From contig NZ_QTNQ01000021.1 of the NCBI RefSeq assembly GCF_018424695.1, forward strand, positions 1 to 59,096: DNA of 59,096 nucleotides, written 5' to 3'. A program made the translations under genes and the position numbers. This DNA comes from Vannielia litorea. Lineage in GTDB: Bacteria > Pseudomonadota > Alphaproteobacteria > Rhodobacterales > Rhodobacteraceae. Shown piece after piece: positions 43,201-51,313 of this stretch (the stretch's first letter is position 1; each line of letters begins with the position of its first letter). The notes below the pieces were generated by a model. The model was not told where the DNA came from. It was given only the letters and a program-made list of their open reading frames with translations, and ran no database searches.

Positions 43201-44527
43201 GCGCCACACCGGCTCGGGCAGTTTCCGCCAGCTTCTGCGGCGTGACTACACGTGGTCGGCGGGCGGCACCCTCGCCGAGATGACAGACAGCCGCTTCGGC
43301 ACCCGCACCTATGGCTATGACAGCGCCCTGCGGCTGACCTCCACAACAGGCTGGGCGCCGGAGCGCTTCATTTTCGACCAGGCCGACCACCTCGTGGCGG
43401 CCACCACGCCCGAAAGCCCCGCCGCCACCGTGGCCCTGCGCCAGTCCGCCGGACAGGTGCGGGTGATGGGCGACCACCACTTCAGCTACGACCCGCAGGG
43501 CAACATGGTGGAAGACTGGTCGGGCGCGCGGCAGAACACCCGCCGGACCTATGCTTATGACGGCGCGGGCATGCTCTCGGAGGCCCGCGTTACCACATGG
43601 GACAGCGAGCTCACCGCCCGCTACACCTACGATGCCTTCAACCGCCGCATCTCCAAAACAGTGCGCACCCGGCAGGATGCGGCCAATGACCGGGCCGATC
43701 TGGAGGGCCGCGAAACCGTCACCCGGTTCTACTGGGCGGGCGATGACCTGATCGGTGAAAGCACCGGACCCGATGCCGCGCCCTGCGAGCGGCTCTACAT
43801 CTACCGCCCGGGCCAGTGGGTGCCTCTCTTCCTCGTCGAACATGGCAAACCCTACCTCTACGACACCGACCACCTCGGTACGCCGCAGGCGCTTTTCGAT
43901 GCCTCGGGGGCGATGGTCTGGTCGGCCCAGTACCGCGCCTTCGGGCGCGCGCAGGTGATGGAGCCGGGCGGCCTCGTGCAGCCGCTCCGCGCGCCGGGCC
44001 AGTATCACGACGCCGAGACGGGCCTTCACTACAACCGCAACCGCTACCTGCACCCCGAGCTTGGCCGCTATACCCAGCCAGACCCGATCGGCCTGCTGGG
44101 CGGCGAAAACCTCTATGGCTACCCGCCCAACCCGGCCAATTTCATCGACTTCTTCGGCCTCACCCCGCTCAACCAGGGGGGCTACTCGCTCTACCACATC
44201 ACCAACCGCGCGGGGGAGGTCGTCTACGTCGGCATCACCAACGATCCGGCTGTCCGCCGCTCGGGCCACACCGGCACCGGGCGGTTGGGCCGGGGCTACC
44301 AGTTGAACGTGGTCGAGCGGAATTTGACATACGCGCAGGCCCGTGGTTACGAACAGGCCGATATCAGGCACTACGGCACCCGCGACACCAGCCGCATCGG
44401 CCAGCCCTACCGCGCCGGCGATCCCAACCGGGTCTGGTCCTACGCCGAAGACAGAACAGACGCCCGCGCCCGGGCGTTTCAGGAACACGAGAGGCAGCGC
44501 ACAGCCGGCTACGGCGGCTGCGGATGA
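40259..44527 (+). CDS. T6SS PAAR-Rhs effector with C-terminal GIY-YIG-like nuclease toxin
   Basis: A 1422-residue polymorphic toxin. Residues 8-17 (AARLLDQITH) match the prePAAR motif AARxxDxxxH exactly. Hydrophobic Gly/Ala-rich helices follow (about residues 20-70 and 175-245), flanking a PAAR-type domain (about residues 80-160). The Rhs core spans about 275-1297 with many YD repeats (YDxxGNL, YDAxGR). The self-cleavage end has D1275-P-I-G and D1297-F-F-G-L, where the usual DPxGL is DFFGL. The released toxin (about residues 1303-1422) shows YHITNRAGEVVYVGITND, with the second motif at Y1323, then Arg/His at 1333-1337, a Glu in ARGYEQADIRHYG and an Asn in DPNRV: the GIY-YIG nuclease pattern. 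DNA degradation is inferred. Confidence 0.88.
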   Translation: MSDDSKPAARLLDQITHTSALAGFLGGAILGAIAGVAIVAATVATGGAALAVVAAVGAGVAATGGMALVGGALGATFTGPPCGTIAPPCAVNVLVNNRPAARSVLDGVLCSMHAPGPPKPIATGAERVHINMMPAARQDETAVCSAKISQGSPNVKYGGASVQMLDIQPEIPEWMTTTAQVMAIGGTIVAIGAGAAAAFVAGGTCALIGFAGETIGALAFGYVGAEAGGAIGEQIGGERGRIIGEFVGGFAGGLFGQRLGGRITRGHPVDVATGELFTEATDFTLPGPIPFAFTRAWVSSSTETGATGDLGAKWANVLGQRLLHVPTLNAFALRMEDGRIALFHVPEPGKPSANAIERLLLETDGSRLWVRDYNGISRHFAPDPFTPGGFLLSGFSDRNENRIRIERDRLGLLARMTGSAGHVLEFHHDDHGRLTRIDAPHPTTEGARIALMRYGYDGAGNLAHATDAEGNALRYAYLGGQMVGETRKGGLHYTFEWDESHTRVTRTWGRSASGAMDRLNYAAFTYDEGHKCTIVADAEGHETRYFHDGAGHVTLEIDPLGRERRMSYDKAGNLLRCEEPSGAAVENAFDGVGRLQKGVTAEGVSFSQVPLDVPPDDPRFGLMARVSESQSGTTTFSYDARGNLMAETGPTGTETRYLRDERGLLVAVTDEIGPVWRGRYSGSGLLVAEGPDTMLRVFEHDRLGRVVRERHVGGPDVAITRDLLGNPLLIDEGEGRQTRLAYDAEGNVVQHVTAEGAETRWAFDGIKHPVRRVEPTGATTTYTYDAEFLPLRVTNPEGEHFVMEYDPAGQLLRKVAFDGRETVLEYTDTGALVAWTEAGRRTEQSCDPWGRPLERRLADGTRHRFSWAKNGQVAKAVAPGAVVAFSYDAAGRVVEEAINGEATTRRYDARGRLTALGLPDGREITYEITADNTPAALSLDGRELASFSHDPQGRLTGLVAGPLHLRHSHDASGRLAAQEVLRHTGSGSFRQLLRRDYTWSAGGTLAEMTDSRFGTRTYGYDSALRLTSTTGWAPERFIFDQADHLVAATTPESPAATVALRQSAGQVRVMGDHHFSYDPQGNMVEDWSGARQNTRRTYAYDGAGMLSEARVTTWDSELTARYTYDAFNRRISKTVRTRQDAANDRADLEGRETVTRFYWAGDDLIGESTGPDAAPCERLYIYRPGQWVPLFLVEHGKPYLYDTDHLGTPQALFDASGAMVWSAQYRAFGRAQVMEPGGLVQPLRAPGQYHDAETGLHYNRNRYLHPELGRYTQPDPIGLLGGENLYGYPPNPANFIDFFGLTPLNQGGYSLYHITNRAGEVVYVGITNDPAVRRSGHTGTGRLGRGYQLNVVERNLTYAQARGYEQADIRHYGTRDTSRIGQPYRAGDPNRVWSYAEDRTDARARAFQEHERQRTAGYGGCG

Positions 44528-44536
44528 GGAGTGCAG

Positions 44537-45037
44537 ATGGCAAGGATGCCCAAGATCAAACCCGGCCAGTATTTCTCGGCCCCGCTGCTGGGCGGCGGTT
44601 ACGGCTATGGTTACTTCACCCACGTCTATGACGGGTTCATCTTCTTCTGCGATGTCTTCGACCGCATGGGCGACAGCGCCGATCTTCCGGCAGACATCGA
44701 CGACAGCCCCCTGCTGCTGACCGACATGGCCATCGGCGGCGAGGAGTTTACCCTCAAGCCTGAAGAGGCCGAGGAATTCGGAGGCAAATGGGTGCTCCAC
44801 AAGGCGCCGCTGCGCGAGGGCGCGGCGCTGCACCAGCCGCTGCGGATCATGGGCACCAAGGTGGTCGATCTCAGTGAGGCCGCCCCCGACAGGCCGGCCA
44901 CCCCCGCCGAACTGGACAGCCTCGGCAAGCTCGGCCACCCCTTCCCGCCGACCACGCACAACATGATCGAGGTCGCCCTGCGCCGGCTCGATGTTGACCC
45001 GAACGACTTTTATCCCAAGGACTTCCCCAAGGATTAA
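44537..45037 (+). CDS. Imm26-like immunity protein
   Basis: A 166-residue cytoplasmic protein beginning MARMPKIKPGQYFSAPLLGGGYGYGYF, which matches the Imm26 immunity family (start KxGDxFxxPL, YGYG). It lies nine bases after the Rhs stop with RBS GAGGAG six bases before ATG 44537; a GTG at 44531 is an alternative. As the first gene after a toxin it should neutralise the Rhs C-terminal domain. A highly acidic composition (many Asp/Glu) would suit binding to a nuclease. Confidence 0.8.
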   Translation: MARMPKIKPGQYFSAPLLGGGYGYGYFTHVYDGFIFFCDVFDRMGDSADLPADIDDSPLLLTDMAIGGEEFTLKPEEAEEFGGKWVLHKAPLREGAALHQPLRIMGTKVVDLSEAAPDRPATPAELDSLGKLGHPFPPTTHNMIEVALRRLDVDPNDFYPKDFPKD

Positions 45038-45096
45038 TCGGCGCTGCGGGAACCCGCGCGCCCGCTGAGCCGTTAGGGCGCGACACCGGAGGCCCC

Positions 45097-46044
45097 ATGC
45101 AGATATTCCACTGCCCGTCCTGCGCCGAGCAGGTCTGGTTCAACAACCACCTTTGCCCCAACGGCCACGCACTCCACTTCGACCCGGATGCGCAGGTCAT
45201 GGTGCAGGGCACCGATTGCGAGCGGCGCGCCGCCATCGGCTGCAACTGGACCGCAGGCACCGAGGCAGGGCCGCTCTGCCGCTCCTGCGCAATGACCGAG
45301 GTGATCCCCGATCCCGAGGTCGAGGGCGCCGAAAGCCGCCTGGCGCGCACCGAGGCCGCCAAACGCTGGGTGCTGGCCGGGTTGCACCGCTGGGGCTGGT
45401 TCGGCCCTGCCGATCCCGGCCCGGCACCGCGCTTCGAGCTGGTGGCCGACCGCACCCGCCACGGGCCGGAAGAGATCGTGATGGGCCATGCAGACGGCCT
45501 CATCACGCTCGACGTGGCAGAGGCCAGCCGCGCGGTGCAGGAAGAGCGCCGCGAGCGACTGGCCGAAGATTACCGCACCATGATCGGCCACCTCCGGCAT
45601 GAACTGGCGCATTACCTCTTCCTGCGCCTCAGCCAGGATGATCCGTCGTTTCTTGGGGCATTCCGCCCGCTCTTTGGCGATGAGCGCGCGGATTACGGCG
45701 AGGCGCTGAAGGCGCATTACGACAACCCAAGGCCCGCCGGGGGCACCCATATCACCAGCTACGCCACCGCCCATCCGCATGAGGACTGGGCCGAAACCGT
45801 GGCCCACCTGCTGCACCTGACCGACCTTGTCGACAGCGGCTACGCCGTTGCGCTTGCGCCCGGCGGCGATGCCTACGCCGAACCCGATGCGCTGGCCCTG
45901 ATCGAGCGCGCCGCGAATTTCGCCATGCGGGTCAACCACGTCAACCGTGCTCTCGACCTGCCGGATCTCTACCCCTTCGTGCTCTCCGATCCGGTGCGCG
46001 AGAAGCTGGCCTTCGCTCATCGCGCGCTGCGCCGGGCGGGGTAG
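45097..46044 (+). CDS. Zinc-ribbon putative zinc metallopeptidase
   Basis: A 315-residue protein. The N-terminus has zinc-ribbon cysteines (FHCPSCAEQVWFNNHLCPNGH, then CERRAAIGCNW and PLCRSCAM), followed by a catalytic-type HLRHELAHYLF (HExxH) helix and later HPHEDWAETVAHLLHLTD, which may supply the third ligand. It belongs to a family named putative zinc-binding metallopeptidase. It follows the immunity gene by 59 bp. It may be unrelated to the toxin module or a processing factor; the sequence does not say. Confidence 0.8.
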   Translation: MQIFHCPSCAEQVWFNNHLCPNGHALHFDPDAQVMVQGTDCERRAAIGCNWTAGTEAGPLCRSCAMTEVIPDPEVEGAESRLARTEAAKRWVLAGLHRWGWFGPADPGPAPRFELVADRTRHGPEEIVMGHADGLITLDVAEASRAVQEERRERLAEDYRTMIGHLRHELAHYLFLRLSQDDPSFLGAFRPLFGDERADYGEALKAHYDNPRPAGGTHITSYATAHPHEDWAETVAHLLHLTDLVDSGYAVALAPGGDAYAEPDALALIERAANFAMRVNHVNRALDLPDLYPFVLSDPVREKLAFAHRALRRAG

Positions 46045-46080
46045 GGGCGAATTTCATTGAAGCGCCAGGGCGGATCGTCC

Positions 46081-46106
46081 ATCTTGTGCACTATAATTCA
46101 CAAGAT
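46081..46106. promoter_or_regulatory. Palindrome and candidate BoxR operator before boxR
   Basis: ATCTTGTG-N10-CACAAGAT is a perfect 8-bp inverted repeat. Its centre contains TGCA-CTATAA-TTCA (46087-46100), so it fits the TGCA-N6-TGCA pattern and overlaps a TATAAT-like -10. Its position 18 bp before the boxR start suggests autoregulation. Confidence 0.58.
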
Positions 46107-46123
46107 GCGAGACGCGGCGCAGG

Positions 46124-47047
46124 ATGAGCGAAATCACCAACTTTCAGGGCGAAACAACCGATGCCCTCGGCGCGGATGACATGGAGGCCGCAGTCGACCG
46201 GCTGATTGGTCGCGTCGGTGAGCGGGTGCGCAAGGCGCGCGAACTGCGCGGGCTGCCACGCCGCGTCGTTTCCGAGCTTTCCGGCGTGTCTCCGCGCTAT
46301 CTCGCCCAGCTCGAGGCGGGGGAGGGCAACATTTCCATCGGCCTCCTGAAGCGGGTCGCCATCGCGCTCGATCACCGCATCGAGTGGCTCGTGGGCGAGG
46401 ATGACCCATGGACCTCGGAGGCCATGCGCGTGGCCGATCTCTTCGCCTCCGCCACCGCCGAAACACGCGCCCGCGTGCTCGATATGCTCAGCCCCGAGCC
46501 GCCTGCGCGGCTGCGCGGCCAGCGGATCTGCCTCATCGGGCTGCGCGGCGCCGGAAAGTCCACCCTCGGCGAGGCACTTGGCGCCCGGCTCGGGCTGCCC
46601 TTCATCGAGCTGAACCGCGAGATCGAGGAGCAATCCGGCATGCCGGTGAATGAGGTGATGGCACTCTACGGACAAGAGGGCTACCGCAAGCTGGAGGCGC
46701 AGGCGGTGAGCCGCATCACCGCCACCCACGAGGCGCTGATCCTCGCCGTCGCGGGCGGCATCGTCGCCGAGCCCGACACCTACAAGAGCCTGCTGGCGCA
46801 GTTTCACACCGTCTGGCTCAAGGCCTCGCCCGAGGAGCACATGGGCCGGGTGCGGGCGCAGGGCGATACCCGGCCCATGGCCGGCAACCCCGAGGCGATG
46901 GAACAGCTCAAGAGCATTCTGCGCAGCCGCGAAGCGCTCTACGAGCGCGCCGAGGCCCAGCTCGACACATCGGGCCGAACCTTCGAGACGACGCTCGATG
47001 CGTTGGAGGCGCTGGTGCACGAGCGCGGCTTTCTGACCGGCGAATGA
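46124..47047 (+). CDS. boxR: BoxR, benzoyl-CoA-responsive regulator (HTH plus shikimate-kinase-like domain)
   Basis: A 307-residue regulator of the BoxR/BzdR type. Residues about 28-90 form an XRE-family HTH (VRKARELRGLPRRVVSELSGVSPRYLAQLEAGEGNISI). Residues about 130-305 form a shikimate-kinase-like domain with a P-loop GLRGAGKST (139-147). In characterised systems this domain senses benzoyl-CoA and the HTH represses box or bzd genes. Matching candidate sites occur across the aromatic cluster. It is separated from boxA by about 7.6 kb containing the T6SS module. Confidence 0.93.
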   Translation: MSEITNFQGETTDALGADDMEAAVDRLIGRVGERVRKARELRGLPRRVVSELSGVSPRYLAQLEAGEGNISIGLLKRVAIALDHRIEWLVGEDDPWTSEAMRVADLFASATAETRARVLDMLSPEPPARLRGQRICLIGLRGAGKSTLGEALGARLGLPFIELNREIEEQSGMPVNEVMALYGQEGYRKLEAQAVSRITATHEALILAVAGGIVAEPDTYKSLLAQFHTVWLKASPEEHMGRVRAQGDTRPMAGNPEAMEQLKSILRSREALYERAEAQLDTSGRTFETTLDALEALVHERGFLTGE

Positions 47048-47502
47048 GCAGCACTATAGTTCATGAGGCCACCGCCCGGCTGTTGGCCCGCAGCCATGCC
47101 GAGGTGGAGGCGCTGCTGCTTGAAGGCTCCAACCCCTGGGAACTCGACGAGGCGCTGGAGGCAGGCGGCATGGCGCAGGGCCCCTGCGCCATGCAGGATC
47201 AGATCGGCCTCGACGTGATCGCCGCCGCCCGCACCGAGCCCTTCCTCGTGGCCGACCGGATGGTGGCCGAAGGCCGCCTGGGCCGAAAGGTTGGCGTCGG
47301 CTGGTTCCGTTACCCCGGCGGCGGCGGTGCCGTGGTGGACCCGCTGGTGGAAGACCTGATCCGCGAGGAGGCGCATTTTGCCGGACGGGTCTGGCGCGAG
47401 CTGAGCGCCGATGCGCTGCGCGCACGGTATTTCGGCGCGATGAACGAGGCCGCGCTTGGCCTGCCGCCCGAGGCCCGCGCCGCGCTGGGCCTCCCCGGCT
47501 GA
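47044..47502 (+). CDS. Stand-alone 3-hydroxyacyl-CoA dehydrogenase C-terminal domain
   Basis: A 152-residue ORF overlapping the boxR stop by four bases. The sequence matches only the C-terminal (3HCDH_C) domain: EALLLEGSNPWELDEALEAGGMAQGPCAMQDQIGLDV, then LVADRMVAEGRLGRKVGVGWFRY. No NAD-binding Rossmann domain is present, and there is no nearby remnant. It is too intact in frame to be a random fragment. An effector-binding or beta-oxidation partner role is possible. A degenerate BoxR-type sequence (AGCACTATAGTTCA) lies within its first codons. Confidence 0.75.
   Translation: MSSTIVHEATARLLARSHAEVEALLLEGSNPWELDEALEAGGMAQGPCAMQDQIGLDVIAAARTEPFLVADRMVAEGRLGRKVGVGWFRYPGGGGAVVDPLVEDLIREEAHFAGRVWRELSADALRARYFGAMNEAALGLPPEARAALGLPG
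47050..47063. promoter_or_regulatory. Degenerate BoxR-type site inside the boxR-linked gene
   Basis: AGCACTATAGTTCA differs from the boxR upstream site (TGCACTATAATTCA) at two of 14 positions. It lies within the first codons of the 47044 gene, so it could be a secondary site or chance. Confidence 0.3.
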
Positions 47503-47508
47503 GCCGCT

Positions 47509-47577
47509 CTTCGCCCCCCTTCGGGGCCTCATCGCTTCAGCCGGGGCGAAGACGCCTCGAAGGGCGGATGAGCCCCC
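47509..47577. terminator. Stem-loop region between convergent boxR unit and lysR gene
   Basis: CTTCGCCCC (47509-47517) and GGGGCGAAG (47543-47551) form a perfect 9-bp stem, with an overlapping second pairing (GGGGCCTCATC/GATGAGCCCC). There is no T run, but the position between convergent genes suggests a bidirectional terminator. Confidence 0.4.
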
Positions 47578-47578
47578 C

Positions 47579-48493
47579 TCACAACCGCCGGAACACCTCC
47601 TGCATCACCCGCTCCGCCGCCCGGTGCATCTGCTGGCTGCGGTTGTGGATCACGAAATAGGGGGCCACCGCCAGGGCGTCGGCCAGTTCGAGCGTCGCAA
47701 AGCTGTCTCCGATCCGGTTGCGCGTGATCACATCCGCCACCTCCTGGCTCTGCGGCGCAATCGCATCTGTGCCACCAAGGATCGACAGCACCACCAGCAG
47801 CGACGACGAATTGGTGATCCGCTCCGGCGCGGCCAGCCCGGCGGCGTGAAAGCCCCCGTCCATCGCCACCCGGATCGGCGTGCCCAGATCCTGGATCACC
47901 CACTCGTACGCCCGCAGCTCGCGCAGCCGCCGCGGCGCCCCCAGCGCCGGGTGGCCAGCGCGCACCACAAGTGAAACCACCTCGTTGCGCGCCGGGTAGA
48001 TGGCAAACTGCCGGCTGTCGTATTCTGGCGGCAGGCGGGCGATGACAAAGTCGAACCGCCCTTCCTCCAGCCCCCGCACCAGCTGCCCCGACGGCCCCAC
48101 CTCGATGGTGGCCTGAATGTCGGGCGCGGCCTCGCGCACCGCCTGAATGGCGGGCACCAGTACCCCCACCGTCGGCCCCGTGACCGAACCCACGCGAACC
48201 TCGCCCGTCTCACCGGCGCGCAGCCCCGCCACCTCGCTCTGAAGGCTTTCCAGCTCGCTCAGGATCACCCGGGTATGGCGCAGAAAGGTCTCGCCCAGCA
48301 GCGTCGGCTCCATGCCCTTGGGGTGGCGCGTGAACAGCGGCGCGCCCACCTCCGCCTCGATCTCGGCCAGCACCCTGGAGGCCGCAGGCTGGCTCATCGC
48401 CAGCATATGCGCGGCGCTCTGCAACTGCCGCGTCTCCCCGATCCGCTGGATCAGCCGCAACTGCCTCGGCTTCAGCCGCCCTGCCAGCTCCAT
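47579..48493 (-). CDS. LysR-family regulator of the sugar transporter (GbpR-like)
   Basis: A 304-residue LysR protein: [31 protein letters not shown] and effector domain from about residue 90 ([20 protein letters not shown]). It is divergent from chvE-gguAB, the arrangement of GbpR, which controls the galactose/arabinose-binding protein ChvE in Agrobacterium. Control of this operon is inferred from position. Confidence 0.88.
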   Translation of the reverse strand: MELAGRLKPRQLRLIQRIGETRQLQSAAHMLAMSQPAASRVLAEIEAEVGAPLFTRHPKGMEPTLLGETFLRHTRVILSELESLQSEVAGLRAGETGEVRVGSVTGPTVGVLVPAIQAVREAAPDIQATIEVGPSGQLVRGLEEGRFDFVIARLPPEYDSRQFAIYPARNEVVSLVVRAGHPALGAPRRLRELRAYEWVIQDLGTPIRVAMDGGFHAAGLAAPERITNSSSLLVVLSILGGTDAIAPQSQEVADVITRNRIGDSFATLELADALAVAPYFVIHNRSQQMHRAAERVMQEVFRRL

Positions 48494-48516
48494 GGCGCTT
48501 CCTCATAACAAAAGTG

Positions 48517-48557
48517 ATATGCAGATTGGCAGTATTCGCATTTTACAGTCATGTAAA
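48517..48557. promoter_or_regulatory. Two dyads in the divergent lysR/chvE region
   Basis: ATATGC-N6-GCAGTAT (48517-48535) has the T-N11-A-like partial symmetry of LysR sites. TTTACA-GTCA-TGTAAA (48542-48557) is a perfect 6-bp inverted repeat. Both lie between the divergent starts. Confidence 0.4.
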
Positions 48558-48663
48558 CGCCGCGCTACCTGACAGGCACGGGCGCCTCACGGCCCCGCAA
48601 CAGGGAGAAGTGCGCATGCAGGGGCTGGGAGGCCCGCCAAGCGCACGCATTTGGAGGATACAA

Positions 48664-49719
48664 ATGAAACTCAAGACCCTTCTCGCCTCGGCGGCTGCCG
48701 TGGTGTCGCTGGCCGCTGGCGCCTATGCCGAAGGCACCGTCGGCATCGCCATGCCCACCAAGTCGTCGGCCCGCTGGATCTCGGATGGCGAATCCATGGT
48801 CAAGCAATTCGAAGAGGCCGGCTACGAGACCGACCTGCAATACGCCGAAGATGACATCCCCAACCAGCTCGCCCAGATCGAGAACATGATCACCAAGGGC
48901 GTCGACGTGTTGGTCATCGCCGCCATCGACGGCACCACCCTGTCCAACGCGCTGGAAAACGCCGCCGCCTCGGGCATCAAGGTCATCGCCTATGACCGGC
49001 TGATCCGCGACTCCGGCAACGTCGACTATTACGCCACCTTCGACAACTTCAAGGTCGGCGTGCAGCAGGCAACCAGCCTCGTGAACGGCCTCAAGGAGCG
49101 CTTTCCCGACGCCGAAAGCTACAACGTCGAACTCTTCGGCGGCAGCCCGGACGACAACAACGCCTACTTCTTCTACGATGGCGCCATGTCGGTGCTTCAG
49201 CCGCTGATCGACGACGGCACCATCAACATCGTCTCCGGCCAGATGGGCATGGATACCGTCGGCACCCTGCGTTGGGACGGCGCCGTGGCCCAGGCCCGGA
49301 TGGATAACCTCCTCTCCGCCCATTACACCGACAAGCAGGTGCATGGCGTGCTCTCGCCCTACGACGGCCTCTCCATCGGCATCCTGTCGTCCCTCAAGGG
49401 CGTTGGCTACGGCTCGGGCGACCTTGCCATGCCCATCGTCTCCGGGCAGGACGCCGAGGTGCCTTCGGTCAAGTCGATCCTCGCGGGCGAGCAGTATTCC
49501 ACCGTCTTCAAAGACACCCGTGAACTGGCCCGCGTCACCGTGGGCATGGTCGATGCGGTGCTCGGCGGTGGCGAGCCTGAGATCAACGACACCGAAACCT
49601 ATGACAACGGCGTCAAGGTTGTGCCCTCCTACCTGCTCGAGCCCGTCTCCGTCGACGCGAGCAACTGGGAAGAGATCCTGATCGGCTCCGGCTACTACAC
49701 CGAAGACCAGATCAAGTAA
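48664..49719 (+). CDS. chvE: ChvE-like monosaccharide ABC transporter substrate-binding protein
   Basis: A 351-residue periplasmic sugar-binding protein: signal [22 protein letters not shown], then [40 protein letters not shown] and [18 protein letters not shown], the usual ChvE/type I fold. ChvE proteins bind galactose, arabinose, glucose and related aldoses. It has RBS-like GGAGGA upstream and is first in chvE-gguA-gguB. Confidence 0.92.
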   Translation: MKLKTLLASAAAVVSLAAGAYAEGTVGIAMPTKSSARWISDGESMVKQFEEAGYETDLQYAEDDIPNQLAQIENMITKGVDVLVIAAIDGTTLSNALENAAASGIKVIAYDRLIRDSGNVDYYATFDNFKVGVQQATSLVNGLKERFPDAESYNVELFGGSPDDNNAYFFYDGAMSVLQPLIDDGTINIVSGQMGMDTVGTLRWDGAVAQARMDNLLSAHYTDKQVHGVLSPYDGLSIGILSSLKGVGYGSGDLAMPIVSGQDAEVPSVKSILAGEQYSTVFKDTRELARVTVGMVDAVLGGGEPEINDTETYDNGVKVVPSYLLEPVSVDASNWEEILIGSGYYTEDQIK

Positions 49720-49783
49720 TCCCTTCGGGGGTTCTCCCGGGGCCTGCGTTCGCGCGGGCCCCAACAAAGGCGGAGGCAAGAGC

Positions 49784-51304
49784 ATGACCGCGCTGCTCGA
49801 AATGCGCTCGATCACCAAGGAATTCCCCGGCGTGAAAGCCCTCGACACGGTGAACCTCACCGTGAAGGAAGGCGAAATTCATGCGCTGGTGGGAGAGAAC
49901 GGGGCGGGCAAATCCACCCTGATGAAGGTGCTCTCCGGGGTCTATCCCGTCGGCACCTACGAGGGCGAAATCCATTACGAAGGCGCGCTGGCGGAGTTTC
50001 GCGACATCTCCGACAGCGAGGCGCGTGGCGTCATCATCATCCACCAGGAGCTGGCGCTTGTGCCGCTGCTCTCGATTGCCGAAAACCTTTTTCTGGGCAA
50101 CGAGCGCAGCAAGGGCGGCGTGATCGACTGGCGCGAAACCAATGCCCGCACAGAGGCGCTTCTGCGCAAGGTTGGCCTCAAGGAGCCGCCGACCACGCAG
50201 GTCGATTCAATCGGCGTCGGCAAACAGCAGCTTGTCGAGATCGCCAAGGCGCTCTCCAAAGAGGTGAAGCTGCTCATCCTCGACGAGCCCACCGCCGCGC
50301 TTTCGGAGTCCGACAGCCAGGCCCTGCTCGATCTGATGCTGGAACTCAAGCAACAGGGCGTCACCCAGATCATCATCAGCCACAAGCTGAACGAGGTGCG
50401 CCGGGTGGCCGATACCGTCACCGTCATCCGCGACGGCACGACCGTCTCCACCATGGATGCCCGCGAAGGCGGCATCACCGAAGACCGCATCGTGCGCGAC
50501 ATGGTGGGCCGCGACATGGCCAACCGCTACCCGGCCCGTGAGCGCCGTTCCGGCGACATGCTGATGGAGGTGAAAGACTGGAACGTCTGGCACCCCGAGC
50601 ACGCCGAACGCCAGGTAATCAAGAACGCCAATTTCACCGTCCGCGCTGGGGAAGTCGTCGGCATCGCGGGCCTTATGGGCTCCGGGCGCACAGAGCTGGC
50701 GATGAGCATCTTCGGGCAGAGCTACGGGCGCAACATCTCCGGCAGCGTCGAGATCGGCGGAAAGCCGGTGGATACGTCAAACGTGCCCCGCGCCATTCAG
50801 GCCGGGCTGGCCTATGTCACCGAAGATCGCAAATCGCTCGGCCTGATCCTCGAAGAGACGATCCAGCGCAACATCACCCTCACAAATCTTCCCGAGGTGG
50901 CCAACGGGGGCGTGCTGAATGAGGCCGAGGAAACCAAGGTTGCCGAAAAATACCGCCGCGCGATGAACATCCGCACGCCCTCGGTGTTCCAGAAGGTGAT
51001 GAACCTCTCGGGCGGCAACCAGCAAAAGGTGGCGCTCTCCAAGTGGCTCTTCGCCGAGCCGGAGGTGCTCATTCTCGACGAGCCCACGCGCGGCATCGAC
51101 GTGGGCGCCAAGTTCGAGATCTACGGCATCATCAACGAACTGTCCGAGCAGGGCAAAGGGGTCATCATGATCTCTTCCGAAATGCCCGAACTGCTCGGCA
51201 TGTGTGACCGCATCTACGTGATGAACGAAGGGGCCCTGGTGGGAGAGCTTTCCGCCGAAGAGGCCAGCCAGGAGCGCATCATGTCGCTCATCGTGACCGA
51301 TTGA
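49784..51304 (+). CDS. gguA: GguA-like sugar ABC transporter ATP-binding protein
   Basis: A 506-residue protein with two ABC domains. The first has [10 protein letters not shown] (Walker A) and [17 protein letters not shown]; the second has [12 protein letters not shown] and [16 protein letters not shown]. This is the standard two-domain monosaccharide transporter ATPase (MglA/GguA type). It lies between binding protein and permease. RBS AAAGGCGGAGG precedes the start. Confidence 0.92.
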   Translation: MTALLEMRSITKEFPGVKALDTVNLTVKEGEIHALVGENGAGKSTLMKVLSGVYPVGTYEGEIHYEGALAEFRDISDSEARGVIIIHQELALVPLLSIAENLFLGNERSKGGVIDWRETNARTEALLRKVGLKEPPTTQVDSIGVGKQQLVEIAKALSKEVKLLILDEPTAALSESDSQALLDLMLELKQQGVTQIIISHKLNEVRRVADTVTVIRDGTTVSTMDAREGGITEDRIVRDMVGRDMANRYPARERRSGDMLMEVKDWNVWHPEHAERQVIKNANFTVRAGEVVGIAGLMGSGRTELAMSIFGQSYGRNISGSVEIGGKPVDTSNVPRAIQAGLAYVTEDRKSLGLILEETIQRNITLTNLPEVANGGVLNEAEETKVAEKYRRAMNIRTPSVFQKVMNLSGGNQQKVALSKWLFAEPEVLILDEPTRGIDVGAKFEIYGIINELSEQGKGVIMISSEMPELLGMCDRIYVMNEGALVGELSAEEASQERIMSLIVTD

Positions 51305-51313
51305 GGAAGACCC

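Noticed and set aside
40259..44160. Internal YD repeats considered as a tandem DNA repeat or array
   Set aside because: They are degenerate protein-level Rhs repeats, not DNA repeats.
40262..44959. 1565-codon antisense open frame under the Rhs gene
   Set aside because: A shadow of the repetitive Rhs coding sequence; the plus-strand product has clear prePAAR, YD and toxin motifs.
45097..46044. Metallopeptidase considered as a second T6SS effector
   Set aside because: It has no PAAR, prePAAR, signal or MIX motif, and no immunity gene follows; kept as a plain CDS.
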